From Robiginitomaculum_A sp036478535 (GTDB lineage: Bacteria; Pseudomonadota; Alphaproteobacteria; Caulobacterales; Maricaulaceae), in contig OZ245059.1 of the NCBI GenBank assembly GCA_965224735.1, positions 2,232,001 through 2,296,000 of the forward strand: a stretch of DNA of 64,000 nt. The letters run 5' to 3'. This document shows positions 16,090 to 25,372 of this stretch, one piece after another (the first letter of the stretch is position 1; every line of letters starts with the position of its first letter). A program made the position numbers and the translations under genes. Under the pieces are notes generated by a model. That model was given only the letters and a program-made list of their open reading frames with translations, had not been told where the DNA came from and searched no databases.

Positions 16090-17046
16090 TTAAGCCCTAT
16101 ATTGGCGCTTTCTTTTGCGGTACAAAGTATAGGTATAAACACTGAGTACACTTAATATCACGGTTTCTATGATGGAACCTTCAGGGCCAAAAGCGCCGCC
16201 TGTTAGAAGATCAGAACCAATGGGGTTTAGATCAACAAGCCATGGTTCGCCTGGAAGTTTAAAACCGCTAACTTCAAGGCCAATCCCTGTCCCTAAAAAC
16301 CAATTCCACGAGGAATGAAGCCCGCACACACCTGCTAGGCTTTGCTCAGTTAAAGCGTAAAAACTAATGAACACGCCAAACAGAACCAGGTTGAAAATAG
16401 CAAGCCAGTTAATCTGCTCAATATTGCCCAAATGCATAACCCCAAAAAACAAAGCATTGATCAAGATAGCAACAACTACGCCGCTACGCGCCGTTACTGC
16501 AGAGAGATGCCAACCGCGCGAGACAAACTCTTCAGATGCCCCTTGAATGATAAAGCCAAACAGAAAGAATGCGGCAAAACCCAACGCAGATGCAGATTTA
16601 AACGCGGGCGCGATAGATTCTATTTCATACCCGCCTAAAAGCGTGGCGATGCCAACGGAAACGGCGACAGACAAAATACCAAACAAAAACCCCCGAGCAT
16701 AACGCGGCACAAATCGAGTCTTGGTCACGCCCATAGTCGAGAGCGGTCTATTTTCAACGAATTTCACCCAAATTACGACGATAGGGAAAGTGGCAATAAG
16801 ACCATAAAGTGAAAAATACAGAAGCCAGTCGCCAGATAGTTTCTCCCCGATAGCTAAGATAGGAATTAAAGCAATAATTAAGGATGCACCTTGCGTAATA
16901 ATTATAAGCGCCACAATAATCACAATGCTCAAAATCGCCCAAACCCATCCTGGAAAACGGCGCAAGAGCCGTGCTTTTTGCGGGATTTCCGTATAGGCAT
17001 GATCCGCAAATGGGTAAAGAACGCGGCTTTTAGATTGCTTATTCAT
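16090..17046 (-). CDS. CPBP-family intramembrane metalloprotease
   Basis: A membrane protein of about 318 aa with roughly eight TM segments. The C-terminal half carries the CPBP (Abi, CAAX-like) motifs: SEEFVSRGW (the EExxxR motif), FFGVMHLGN and a later LHSSWNW, whose Glu and His residues would bind the metal. Substrate unknown. Start 17046 has AAGGGA nearby; the frame continues upstream to 17124 without a better site. It is convergent with fabI (18-base gap) and divergent from rimP. Confidence 0.85.
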   Translation of the reverse strand: MNKQSKSRVLYPFADHAYTEIPQKARLLRRFPGWVWAILSIVIIVALIIITQGASLIIALIPILAIGEKLSGDWLLYFSLYGLIATFPIVVIWVKFVENRPLSTMGVTKTRFVPRYARGFLFGILSVAVSVGIATLLGGYEIESIAPAFKSASALGFAAFFLFGFIIQGASEEFVSRGWHLSAVTARSGVVVAILINALFFGVMHLGNIEQINWLAIFNLVLFGVFISFYALTEQSLAGVCGLHSSWNWFLGTGIGLEVSGFKLPGEPWLVDLNPIGSDLLTGGAFGPEGSIIETVILSVLSVYTYTLYRKRKRQYRA

Positions 17047-17117
17047 AATTATCCCTTCTTTAGTGTGATTAGAACAGAAAAGGGGAAGCGGCAAGAAATA
17101 ATTTATGAAATAAAAGC

Positions 17118-17146
17118 GTGACAAGCTGAATTAATCTCTCTATAAA
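17118..17146 (+). promoter_or_regulatory. Sigma-70-type promoter for rimP-nusA operon
   Basis: -35 GTGACA (17118-17123, 5/6 match), 17-base spacer, -10 TATAAA (17141-17146, 5/6 match). Transcription would start near 17153, ahead of a leader terminator and rimP. Confidence 0.6.
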
Positions 17147-17186
17147 GCCAACAATACATGATGCCGCGTGACAGGATTACGAGTGG

Positions 17187-17212
17187 CGGTTCTCCTCGGG
17201 GGGCCGTTTTTT
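17187..17212 (+). terminator. Leader terminator / attenuator before rimP
   Basis: CGGTTCTC pairs with GGGGGCCG (with G-U pairs) and is followed by TTTTTT, about 60 bases before the rimP start and downstream of the promoter at 17118. A competing CCGC (17164-17167) could pair with GCGG (17186-17189) and open the terminator. NusA acts on such structures, so feedback control is plausible but inferred. Confidence 0.55.
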
Positions 17213-17272
17213 ATTGCTTGAAATCTAAAAACAGCCCAGTCCTAAAAACAGCGCGGTCAAAGGAGAAAAGTT

Positions 17273-17815
17273 TTGAAAACCAAAACAAGCATGGATGAAC
17301 GCATTTGGGGGATTGCCGAGCCCGTAGCCAAAGACCTTGGCTATGTTCTGGTACGTGTGCGCGTGCAAGGCGGTAATCGTCCTGCGGTGCAGATTATGGC
17401 GGAGCGAACTAACGGGACTATGAATGTTTCAGATTGCGCTACGCTCTCGCGCGAGCTGTCTTCTACATTCGAAGTCGAAGACCCAATTGATGGTGCTTAT
17501 GTTCTAGAAGTCTCCTCCCCTGGCCTTAATCGCCCGCTCACGGATATAGAGCATTTCGAGCGTTATAAAGGCATGCTCGCCCGTATAGAGCTTGATCGGT
17601 TGGTTGAAGGTCAAAAGCGCTTTCGCGGCAAACTCGCGGGGCTTGATGGGGACAATATTGCCATTGACCTTGATAATGAGAAAGAAACGGCGTTCATCCC
17701 ATTTGACTGGATAAGCAACGCAAAACTCCTCATTACGAATTCAATGATTAAAAAAGGGCAAAAAAAAGAAAATAAGAAACTTAAAAAAAGACAACCCACA
17801 AAAGGAGACACATAA
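17273..17815 (+). CDS. rimP: Ribosome maturation factor RimP
   Basis: A 180-aa protein for 30S subunit maturation. It has the RimP N-terminal domain (residues about 8-85, LGYVLVRVRV, DCATLSRELSSTFE, YVLEVSSPGLNRPL) and the C-terminal SH3-like domain (about 88-160), then a lysine-rich tail. I take the TTG at 17273 as start because AGGAG lies eight bases upstream; ATG at 17291 (MDERIWG) is the alternative. It overlaps nusA by one base (TAATG), so the two are translationally coupled. Confidence 0.95.
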   Translation: MKTKTSMDERIWGIAEPVAKDLGYVLVRVRVQGGNRPAVQIMAERTNGTMNVSDCATLSRELSSTFEVEDPIDGAYVLEVSSPGLNRPLTDIEHFERYKGMLARIELDRLVEGQKRFRGKLAGLDGDNIAIDLDNEKETAFIPFDWISNAKLLITNSMIKKGQKKENKKLKKRQPTKGDT

Positions 17816-19461
17816 TGTCAACAGCTGGAATTAGTGCAAACAAATTGGAACTTTTGCAAGTGGCAAATGCAGTCGCGCAAGAGAAAAATATTGATAAAAC
17901 TATCGTACTTGGCGCGATTGAAGAAGCTATTCAAAAAGCGGCTGGTCAACGCTATGGCGCTGAAAATGATATTCGTGCCAAACTTGACCCAATTACAGGC
18001 GAAATGAGCCTTAAGCGCGTTATCACTGTTGTAGAAGAAGTTGAGAATGAAAGTGCCCAGGTTGACCTTGCAAGTGCTAAGCTTGATAATCCTGACGCTG
18101 AAATTGGTACAACATTTGAAACACCTTTACCGCCAATCGAATTTGGCCGCGTACAAAGCCAAATGGCCAAACAGGTTATCATTCAAAAAGTCCGCGAAGC
18201 TGAGCGTGCTCGTCAGTATGAAGAATATAAAGGCCGAGTTGGCGAAATTATGTCTGGTATCGTCAAGCGGGTTGAATATGGCCATATCATAGTAGATTTG
18301 GGTCGCGCCGAAGGCGTTATCCGCCGCGACCAAACCTTGCCGCGCGAAAATGTCAAAAACGGCGACCGTATCCGCGCTTATATTATGGAAGTACGCGAAG
18401 AGCAGCGTGGCTCGCAAATTTTTCTCTCCCGTTCTCATCCGCAGTTTATGGCAGCGCTTTTCTCTCAAGAAGTGCCTGAAGTTTATGATGGCATTATTGA
18501 AATCGTTGCCGTTGCCCGTGACCCTGGTAGCCGCGCAAAAATCGCAGTGCGAACATCTGATGGATCCATTGATCCAGTCGGGGCTTGCGTTGGTATGCGC
18601 GGATCGCGCGTGCAAGCCGTTGTCAACGAACTACAGGGCGAGCGCATTGATATCATTCTCTATAGCGAAGATGCTGCGACTTTTATCGTCGCTGCGCTCC
18701 AGCCTGCTAGCGTTACTAAAGTCGTTATGGACGAAGAAGAAAACCGTATTGAAGTTGTCGTCCCTGATGACAATCTATCGCTTGCTATTGGCAGGCGCGG
18801 GCAAAATGTTCGCCTTGCCTCCCAACTCTCGGGCTGGGCTATCGACATTATGAATGAAGAGCAAGAAAGCGAACGCCGTCAGGCCGAGTACAAAGAACGT
18901 TCCGAGCTGTTTATGGGCGCGCTTGATGTAGACGAAATGATTGCACAACTCCTTATTGCCGAAAGTTTTGAAACCCTCGAAGAAGTAGCCTATGTGGCTC
19001 CTGAAGAATTAACATCTATCGAAGGTTTTGACCAAGAAACCGCAGCCGAGCTTCAAGCCCGTGCACGCGAACATCTAGAAAAACTTGCAGCCGAGCAGGA
19101 TAAAGTTCGCAAAGCCGCTGGCGTTGAAGATGCTGTTCTTGAGGTTGAAGGCGTAACATTGCCAATCGCTGTAGCCTTTGGTACGCACGAGGTAAAAACC
19201 GTTGAAGACGTTGCGGGCATGATCCCTGATGATCTGCGTGGCTATACGGAAATGAAAGACGGTGAACGCGTTCATGAAGATGGTATTTTGGAAAGTTTTA
19301 ATCTTTCTGCAGATGAAGCGCAAATGATAATTATGCAGGCCCGCGTGAAAGCTGGTTGGATCAACGCTTCTGCCCTTGAGCCTGAAAAAACCGAAGAGAC
19401 TGAAGAAGAAGAAGTTGATGAAAACGCCGCGCCTACCGCCGCTGACGTTTTCGGTTCATAA
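17815..19461 (+). CDS. nusA: Transcription termination/antitermination factor NusA
   Basis: A 548-aa RNA-polymerase-associated factor. Order: N-terminal RNAP-binding domain (1 to about 130), S1 domain (about 140-205, GIVKRVEYGHIIVDLGRAEG), two KH domains (about 210-350, VGACVGMRGSRVQAVVNELQ and LAIGRRGQNVRLASQL), helix-hairpin-helix repeats (about 370-425 and 470-520), and an acidic tail (EETEEEEVDE). It sits in the conserved rimP-nusA-ylxR-infB operon. AGGAG precedes the start. Confidence 0.97.
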   Translation: MSTAGISANKLELLQVANAVAQEKNIDKTIVLGAIEEAIQKAAGQRYGAENDIRAKLDPITGEMSLKRVITVVEEVENESAQVDLASAKLDNPDAEIGTTFETPLPPIEFGRVQSQMAKQVIIQKVREAERARQYEEYKGRVGEIMSGIVKRVEYGHIIVDLGRAEGVIRRDQTLPRENVKNGDRIRAYIMEVREEQRGSQIFLSRSHPQFMAALFSQEVPEVYDGIIEIVAVARDPGSRAKIAVRTSDGSIDPVGACVGMRGSRVQAVVNELQGERIDIILYSEDAATFIVAALQPASVTKVVMDEEENRIEVVVPDDNLSLAIGRRGQNVRLASQLSGWAIDIMNEEQESERRQAEYKERSELFMGALDVDEMIAQLLIAESFETLEEVAYVAPEELTSIEGFDQETAAELQARAREHLEKLAAEQDKVRKAAGVEDAVLEVEGVTLPIAVAFGTHEVKTVEDVAGMIPDDLRGYTEMKDGERVHEDGILESFNLSADEAQMIIMQARVKAGWINASALEPEKTEETEEEEVDENAAPTAADVFGS

Positions 19462-19479
19462 GGAGAGCTACCCCGCAAT

Positions 19480-20223
19480 ATGAAATCTGAAACGACCATA
19501 AACACGGACGAGAATCCAGAACAAATTGATTCTCACGGTCATAAACCTAAAGAGCGCAAGGATATTGCGTCAGGGCAAAACCGTGATCCAAAAACAATGG
19601 TTAGACTCGCCTTTGCGTCTGTCGGGCCCAATGAGAAAATGGTGGTAGCAGATCTATCCTGTAAAGTTCCAGGGCGCGGGGCTTGGGTAGTGGCAAACCG
19701 CCAGGCCGTAGAACGCGCTATAAAAACGGACGCGATTGCCCGCGCGGCCAAAGCCAAAGTAGACGTGCCAGATGGCTTTTCTGATTTGATTGAAAAGCAA
19801 CTTTCCATGCGGGTTATTGCCCTCTTGGGAATGACAAACCGTGCAGGCGAGCTTGAAACTGGGTTTGACAAAGTACGCAGCGCAGCCAGCGGCGGTAAAC
19901 TTGCCTTTCGTTTTGAAGCGCGGGACGGTGCACCTGACGGGCGCGCAAAAATTCGCGTTATTACAAAAGCTTTGGCCAAAGAATACAGCGAAGATTCAGC
20001 GCCTGTAATTGGTTGTTTTACCAGCCAAGAGCTTGGTAAAATTATCGGGCGAGACCATGTCGTCCATGTTGGTGTACGCAAAGGCCATTTGGCAAAAACC
20101 ATATACTACGAATTATCTAGACTTTATGGCTTTAGAGCCTTGATACCGAGCGAATGGCCCGATAAAAGCCATGAAGTTGAATTTATCCCTTTTGGACAAG
20201 ATACAAAAGGGCACGGAAAATAG
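19480..20223 (+). CDS. YlxR-L7Ae two-domain RNA-binding protein
   Basis: 247 aa. The N-terminal part (about 20-100) is a YlxR/DUF448 domain with the signature KERKDIASGQ and PGRGAWVVANRQAVERA. A C-terminal L7Ae/YbxF-like fold follows (about 108-215, SMRVIALLGMTNRAGELETGFDKVRSA). The fusion is usual in alphaproteobacteria, between nusA and infB. The C-terminal L7Ae part looks diverged and about 30 residues longer than typical. Exact function is not established. GGAG lies 13 bases before the ATG. Confidence 0.85.
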   Translation: MKSETTINTDENPEQIDSHGHKPKERKDIASGQNRDPKTMVRLAFASVGPNEKMVVADLSCKVPGRGAWVVANRQAVERAIKTDAIARAAKAKVDVPDGFSDLIEKQLSMRVIALLGMTNRAGELETGFDKVRSAASGGKLAFRFEARDGAPDGRAKIRVITKALAKEYSEDSAPVIGCFTSQELGKIIGRDHVVHVGVRKGHLAKTIYYELSRLYGFRALIPSEWPDKSHEVEFIPFGQDTKGHGK

Positions 20224-20321
20224 TTGCAAGCGCGCCAAACCTCGTTAGGGTGCGGCCTCTTGAGAAAAACTCGAAAAATCCGTCTTTATGAAACGGAAAA
20301 TTTGATGTATAGTGAGACGAT

Positions 20322-22802
20322 ATGAGTGATGAAAAAAAACCAACGCGTAAACCGCTAAGCCATGGCCGAGGGTCTGGACGGGCAGGTATGTCTGGAACTG
20401 TGGTTGTGCAAAAGAAAAAACGCCATCTTGTCGGCGCGCCAGGAGCAAAACCTGCGGCCGCTAGCGTAGCGCCAAGTGCAGCGCCTAAACCAAAAATGGA
20501 CGAGATAGCAGAAGCTGCACGCCGCCTTGGTTTATCAAAGTCAGAATATATCAAACGTCAAGAAGCCATTGGCAAAGCACAAGCGCAAAGAAAAGAGCGC
20601 GAAACCAAGCAGCTCGCTGAAAAAGAAGCCCGCGAAGAACGCGCGCGCGCAGACCGCGAAGCTTTAGCCGAAAAAAAAGAAGCCGAAAAAAAAGAAGCAC
20701 AAGCCGCTGCCGCCGAAGCCAAACACGAAGCGCACGAAGCGCAAGCTGCACAAGAACAACAAGTAAGACAAGAGCAACATCGCGGCGCAGACCCTGTGAA
20801 AGCGGCTACAAGTACTGCGCCGAACGCACTTGAGACTATGGGGGGCCGGGTTAAGAAAAAGCGCGCACATGTAACAGCCCACACACGCGGAAAACCACAA
20901 CAGGGCAATCGTCGCCGTAAACTCACGATCGTAAGTGCACTTGCTGGTGATAATGAGCGCCAGCGTTCTTTAGCCTCTATGCGCCGTGCTCGCGAGAGAG
21001 AAAAAGAACGCCGTATTGGCGGTTCAAACAGCAAGGATAAAGTTTACCGCGAAGTGACAATTCCTGAAGCAATAACAATTGCTGATCTGGCCAACCGTAT
21101 GTCAGAGCGAACGGCTGATATTGTAAAATATCTTATGCAACAAGGCACCATGGCCAACGCCAATGAAGTACTGGACGCGGATACAGCGCAATTGATTGTT
21201 GAAGATTTCGGTCACACAGTTAAACGGGTCGCCGAGTCTGATCTTGAAGATGACTTCTTTGAGCAGGCACCCGATGCGGAAAAAGATATGAAACCGCGTC
21301 ATCCCGTGATTGCGATTATGGGCCATGTCGATCACGGCAAAACATCATTGCTTGATGCTTTGCGCGAAACAGATATTGCGGCAGGCGAAGCTGGCGGCAT
21401 TACCCAACACATTGGTGCTTATCAGTTACTGCTTAAATCTGGCAATAAAATCACTGTTTTAGACACGCCTGGGCATGCCGCCTTTAGCGCTATGCGCACG
21501 CGCGGCGCGGAAGCCGTAGATATCGTTATCTTGGTTGTTGCTGCAGATGATGGCGTGAAACCACAAACAATCGAATCGATTAAATATGCCAAAAAAGCAG
21601 GCACGCCGATAATCGTTGCTATTAATAAAATGGATACGCACGAAGCCAATCCAAAACGCATTGAAGAAGACTTGTTGCGCTACGAGATCATTACAGAAAG
21701 CATGTCGGGCGATGTTCAGGTTGTCGAAGTCTCTGCCAAAAAGAAAACTGGCCTTGATGCCCTTGCTGAAGCCATCACTCTACAAGCCGAGCTTTTAGAG
21801 CTCAAAGCCAATCCTAACCGTGTGGCGGACGGCGTTGTTATCGAAAGTAAAATCGTTAAGGGCCGCGGCCCTGTTGCGACAGTGCTCATTAAACGCGGCA
21901 CCATAAAACGCGGCGATATTATTGTTGCAGGCGATCATTGGGGCAAGGTTAAAGCCCTCACGGATGAGCGCGGTAAAACCCTTAAATTTTCGGGGCCATC
22001 CGAACCTGTCGAAGTTATGGGTCTAGACGGCACACCCGCATCAGGTGAACCTTTCGCGATTGTGAAAAAGGAAACCGAAGCGCGCGAAATCACCCAGTAC
22101 AGGATTCGCAAACGCAAAAAAACTCAAGCAGGCAGCGGCGCACGCACGATGGAGCAAATACTTACTTCTCTTAAAGAGAAAAAAATTGACGAAATGCCTC
22201 TGCTTGTGAAAGCAGATGTGCATGGCTCGGTCGAAGCTATTCGCAGTTCTGTTGAAGCCATTGGCAATGAAGATGTTACCGCGCGCGTTATACACGGAGC
22301 GGTTGGCGGCATTAATGAAAGCGATGTACTGCTCGCGGCTTCTTCCAAAGCGCCGATTATCGCCTTTAATGTACGTGCTAGTCGTCAAGCCAAAGCTTTA
22401 GCCGAAAAAGAAAGCGTTGAAATTCGTTATTATTCTATAATTTATGAATTGCTTGATGATGCCAAAGGCGTACTTGAAGGCATGCTTTCGCCTGAGAAAA
22501 AAGAAACATTCATTGGCTATGCCGAAATTTTACAAGTCTTCGATATTTCCAAACTTGGCAATATTGGCGGGTGTAAAGTTACCGAAGGTAAGGTTGAGCG
22601 CGGCGCTGGTGTGCGTCTCTTGCGTGATGATGTGGTTATTCACGAAGGCACGCTCTCTACGCTTAAACGCTTCAAAGAAGAGGTCAAAACCGTCACCGCA
22701 GGCATGGAATGCGGCATGGGTTTTGAAAAATACCACGACCTCAAAAAAGGCGACATGATCGAGTGCTTCACGGTCGAGTATTTGGACAGAAAATTGGATT
22801 AA
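20322..22802 (+). CDS. infB: Translation initiation factor IF-2
   Basis: An 826-aa GTPase that places fMet-tRNA on the 30S subunit. The N-terminal third is charged and repetitive (Ala/Glu/Lys-rich coiled coil, about 85-155). IF2_N follows (about 245-295), then the G domain with GHVDHGKTS (about 333), DTPGHAAF (about 380) and NKMD (about 434), then domains II-IV. The stop is adjacent to the stop of the opposing kinase gene with no spacer. rbfA and truB, common next genes, are not here. Confidence 0.97.
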   Translation: MSDEKKPTRKPLSHGRGSGRAGMSGTVVVQKKKRHLVGAPGAKPAAASVAPSAAPKPKMDEIAEAARRLGLSKSEYIKRQEAIGKAQAQRKERETKQLAEKEAREERARADREALAEKKEAEKKEAQAAAAEAKHEAHEAQAAQEQQVRQEQHRGADPVKAATSTAPNALETMGGRVKKKRAHVTAHTRGKPQQGNRRRKLTIVSALAGDNERQRSLASMRRAREREKERRIGGSNSKDKVYREVTIPEAITIADLANRMSERTADIVKYLMQQGTMANANEVLDADTAQLIVEDFGHTVKRVAESDLEDDFFEQAPDAEKDMKPRHPVIAIMGHVDHGKTSLLDALRETDIAAGEAGGITQHIGAYQLLLKSGNKITVLDTPGHAAFSAMRTRGAEAVDIVILVVAADDGVKPQTIESIKYAKKAGTPIIVAINKMDTHEANPKRIEEDLLRYEIITESMSGDVQVVEVSAKKKTGLDALAEAITLQAELLELKANPNRVADGVVIESKIVKGRGPVATVLIKRGTIKRGDIIVAGDHWGKVKALTDERGKTLKFSGPSEPVEVMGLDGTPASGEPFAIVKKETEAREITQYRIRKRKKTQAGSGARTMEQILTSLKEKKIDEMPLLVKADVHGSVEAIRSSVEAIGNEDVTARVIHGAVGGINESDVLLAASSKAPIIAFNVRASRQAKALAEKESVEIRYYSIIYELLDDAKGVLEGMLSPEKKETFIGYAEILQVFDISKLGNIGGCKVTEGKVERGAGVRLLRDDVVIHEGTLSTLKRFKEEVKTVTAGMECGMGFEKYHDLKKGDMIECFTVEYLDRKLD

Positions 22803-24224
22803 CTATACAACTTTTATAGACGGGACTAGAAGACGCGTGCGTAAACCGCCCAAAGGTGATTTATCCAGTTTTAGCTTGCCTTTATATGCCCGCGCGAGAT
22901 CATTTACGATAGAAAGCCCAAATCCACTGCCAGGCGTAGTTTCATCAAGTCTTTCTCCGCGTTTTAGCACGGTTTCATACTCATCACTAGCAAGACCAGG
23001 CCCATCATCATCAACAATTATTTCGATCATTCCTTCGCTTATACAAGCCCAAACATGAATTTTTACCTGTGTCCACTTACAAGCATTATCAAGCAAATTT
23101 CCAACCATTTCTTCAAGGTCGCGCCTCTCACCATTAAAGACCAATCCATCGTCAATATCCAAATCAATATCAAGATCTTTATCCCGATATATCCGTTCTA
23201 ATGTACGGGACAAATTGTTCAATGTTTCAAAAACTGGTGTTTGTATACCAATAGACTGCCCGCGAACAGCAGCGCGTGCTCTGCGCAAATGGTGGCTTAC
23301 TTGTTTGGACATTATCTCAGATTGACGCTCAACGATGTCAGATAGTTTTCCATCATAACTCTGGGATTCGTTAACTAATACTGCGAGCGGAGTTTTAAGT
23401 GCGTGTGCTAAATTACTAACATGGGTACGTGCATATTCGACAACTTCCTTATTGTGCGCTATTAAAACATTAAGCTCGTCCGCTAATGGTTTAATCTCCT
23501 TGGGATAACGCCCCACAACAGATTTTGCACGCCCCTCGCGAATATCAGCCACCCTACCTTGTAGCTCGAACAAAGGCCGAAGGCCAAACTGAACTTGCAT
23601 AAACATAGCGAACACAAGTCCCAAAGCCAGAACACTCATAAGTCCTAAAGCCGTAAAGGAAAACTTGCGTATAGTAGCCATAGCTGGGCGCCTATCCGCC
23701 GCTGCAATGATGACAACCGCTTTATCATTTGTACCTGGGAAGATAACGGACTGTGCAGCAAGGCGTAAAGGTTCTTTATCTGGTCCCACGGATACAGCCC
23801 GTATTACATCTCCTTTTCGTGAATTTATTGCCTGAATATCGCCAGGCTTTAAACGAAGGCTTGCACCGTAAAATGATGGCGAACTTTCAATCGCCTTTAT
23901 CATTCCATCTTTACCAAGCCTGCCGATAAGCCAGTAGCGTCCTGAAAGCGCTAATTGATAACGTGGATCTATCGGTTCGCTTGTTAGCACAATATCACCG
24001 CTAATAACATCCGTTTCCACATGAGCGACAAGAGCTTGAATAGTGCTAACCAATGGGTCATCAAAATATTTATAGGTCGAAACACGGTAAAACCAGATAA
24101 GCGCTGCCGCCGTAATTAAGAGCGCAGGAATAACCCAAAGCGCCGCAATACGGACAAGCCGCCAAACGAGGGAACCCCCTTGTTGCGGTGCATCATTTAC
24201 CTGCGGTGCTGGCGAATTGCCCAA
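22803..24224 (-). CDS. Sensor histidine kinase, PhoQ/FeuQ-like
   Basis: 473 aa. TM1 (about 25-47) and TM2 (about 193-215) bracket a periplasmic sensor region; a HAMP-like linker follows. The phosphoacceptor is His274 in NLAHALKTPLAVL, a PhoQ-type H box. The ATPase domain has GNLLDNACKWT (N box), VDDDGPGL (G1) and GSGFGLSIV (G2). It is two bases downstream of its response regulator, so the pair acts together. The PepSY gene ahead of them may be a target or sensor partner. The signal is unknown; FeuPQ/PhoPQ kinship is by resemblance only. Confidence 0.88.
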   Translation of the reverse strand: MGNSPAPQVNDAPQQGGSLVWRLVRIAALWVIPALLITAAALIWFYRVSTYKYFDDPLVSTIQALVAHVETDVISGDIVLTSEPIDPRYQLALSGRYWLIGRLGKDGMIKAIESSPSFYGASLRLKPGDIQAINSRKGDVIRAVSVGPDKEPLRLAAQSVIFPGTNDKAVVIIAAADRRPAMATIRKFSFTALGLMSVLALGLVFAMFMQVQFGLRPLFELQGRVADIREGRAKSVVGRYPKEIKPLADELNVLIAHNKEVVEYARTHVSNLAHALKTPLAVLVNESQSYDGKLSDIVERQSEIMSKQVSHHLRRARAAVRGQSIGIQTPVFETLNNLSRTLERIYRDKDLDIDLDIDDGLVFNGERRDLEEMVGNLLDNACKWTQVKIHVWACISEGMIEIIVDDDGPGLASDEYETVLKRGERLDETTPGSGFGLSIVNDLARAYKGKLKLDKSPLGGLRTRLLVPSIKVV

Positions 24225-24226
24225 AC

Positions 24227-24916
24227 CTAGCTCTTCTTATCTGGCTTTGTTAAATCATTTGGATCCACTAGGCGGTACCCAAGCCCTCTAGCGGTTTCTA
24301 TACGATCCGTACCGATTTTTCGGCGAAGGCGCCCAACAAACACTTCAATCGTATTGGAATCACGATCAAAATCCTGATCATAAATATGCTCAACCAATTC
24401 TGTCCGCGATATTACTTTGCTCACATGCATGGCCATATAGGAGAGCAATCGAAACTCATGAGAGGTTAGTTTAATCGGCATACCATCAACATAAGCACGC
24501 GCTGATCGATTATCGACCATAAGTCCGCCAATATCGATACTATCCGTTGTATGCCCAGCAGCGCGCCGCACCAATGCGCGCAAACGAGCAAGAAGTTCTT
24601 CCGTATGAAATGGCTTGGTGAGATAATCATCAGCGCCCGCATCAAACCCCGCCACTTTCTCGCTCCATTGGTCACGAGCGGTCAGGATAATAACTGGAAA
24701 ATCCTTTCCATCCGTACGCCATTTTTGCAAGATACTAATGCCGTCTATAATGGGTAGTCCTAAATCTAGAACGACCGCATCATAAGGTTCCGTATCGCCA
24801 AGAAAGTGTCCTTCTTCGCCATCATTCGCCACATCAACCGCATAACCAGCATCTTTTAAGGCCGTGCCAAGTTGCCTAGCTAGATCAGAATTGTCTTCTA
24901 CTACTAATATACGCAT
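24227..24916 (-). CDS. OmpR/PhoP-family response regulator
   Basis: 229 aa. Receiver domain 1 to about 115 with phosphoacceptor Asp51 (VVLDLGLP), acidic pair at 8, and Lys in LTKPF. The winged-helix DNA-binding domain (about 127-222) has SNTIEVFVGRLRRKI and ARGLGYRL. It resembles FeuP/PhoP of alphaproteobacteria. It is encoded between the PepSY gene (27-base gap) and its kinase. GGAG precedes the ATG. Confidence 0.92.
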   Translation of the reverse strand: MRILVVEDNSDLARQLGTALKDAGYAVDVANDGEEGHFLGDTEPYDAVVLDLGLPIIDGISILQKWRTDGKDFPVIILTARDQWSEKVAGFDAGADDYLTKPFHTEELLARLRALVRRAAGHTTDSIDIGGLMVDNRSARAYVDGMPIKLTSHEFRLLSYMAMHVSKVISRTELVEHIYDQDFDRDSNTIEVFVGRLRRKIGTDRIETARGLGYRLVDPNDLTKPDKKS

Positions 24917-24943
24917 GGTGCTCCTCTGTACTGTGCAGAGTAA

Positions 24944-25303
24944 TTACTTGACTGCCCCAGTGCGCGCGTCAACATAAACATCAATAATTCGTCCATTTTT
25001 TTGAAGACGAACACGATATGTTCCACTGCCAACCATCTGAATATTGATAAATTTAGCGCCGCTAACATGCCGCATAGCAATAGATTTTGCTTGGCTTGCA
25101 GAAATTATGTGACCATCACGTTGAGCTAAAAGTTCAATTTTTGTATCAAAAGCTTTATCCATAGCGGGCATTTGTTCCAAAACAACCTGTACACCCTCAT
25201 CCAACGCTTTGCCTCGCTCACTAGTTGCGAGCGCGTTACTGGCTGGAAAAGCTACCATCGCGGCAAAAAGGCCTAAACTGATATGTCTGATATGTTTCAT
25301 CAT
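24944..25303 (-). CDS. PepSY-domain periplasmic protein
   Basis: About 119 aa. It has a signal peptide (residues 1 to about 26, ending NALA) and a C-terminal PepSY domain (about 60-119: ISASQAKSIAMRHV ... YRVRLQKNGRIIDVYVDA). Such small secreted PepSY proteins are often encoded next to PhoP-like systems and may modulate proteases or the sensor. Two consecutive ATGs (25303, 25300) are possible starts; the ribosome site is weak. The frame reaches 25354 with a TTG, less likely. Confidence 0.75.
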   Translation of the reverse strand: MMKHIRHISLGLFAAMVAFPASNALATSERGKALDEGVQVVLEQMPAMDKAFDTKIELLAQRDGHIISASQAKSIAMRHVSGAKFINIQMVGSGTYRVRLQKNGRIIDVYVDARTGAVK

Positions 25304-25372
25304 ATGCTTTCTATAGCTTTTCTGGTCTGAATATAATCTGAATAAAGTGTTCAATCTTAATTATTACTGTAT

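Noticed and set aside
20551..21034. Long minus-strand frames opposite the infB N-terminus
   Set aside because: Caused by the Ala/Glu/Lys-rich codon pattern of IF-2; low complexity and no starts with ribosome sites.
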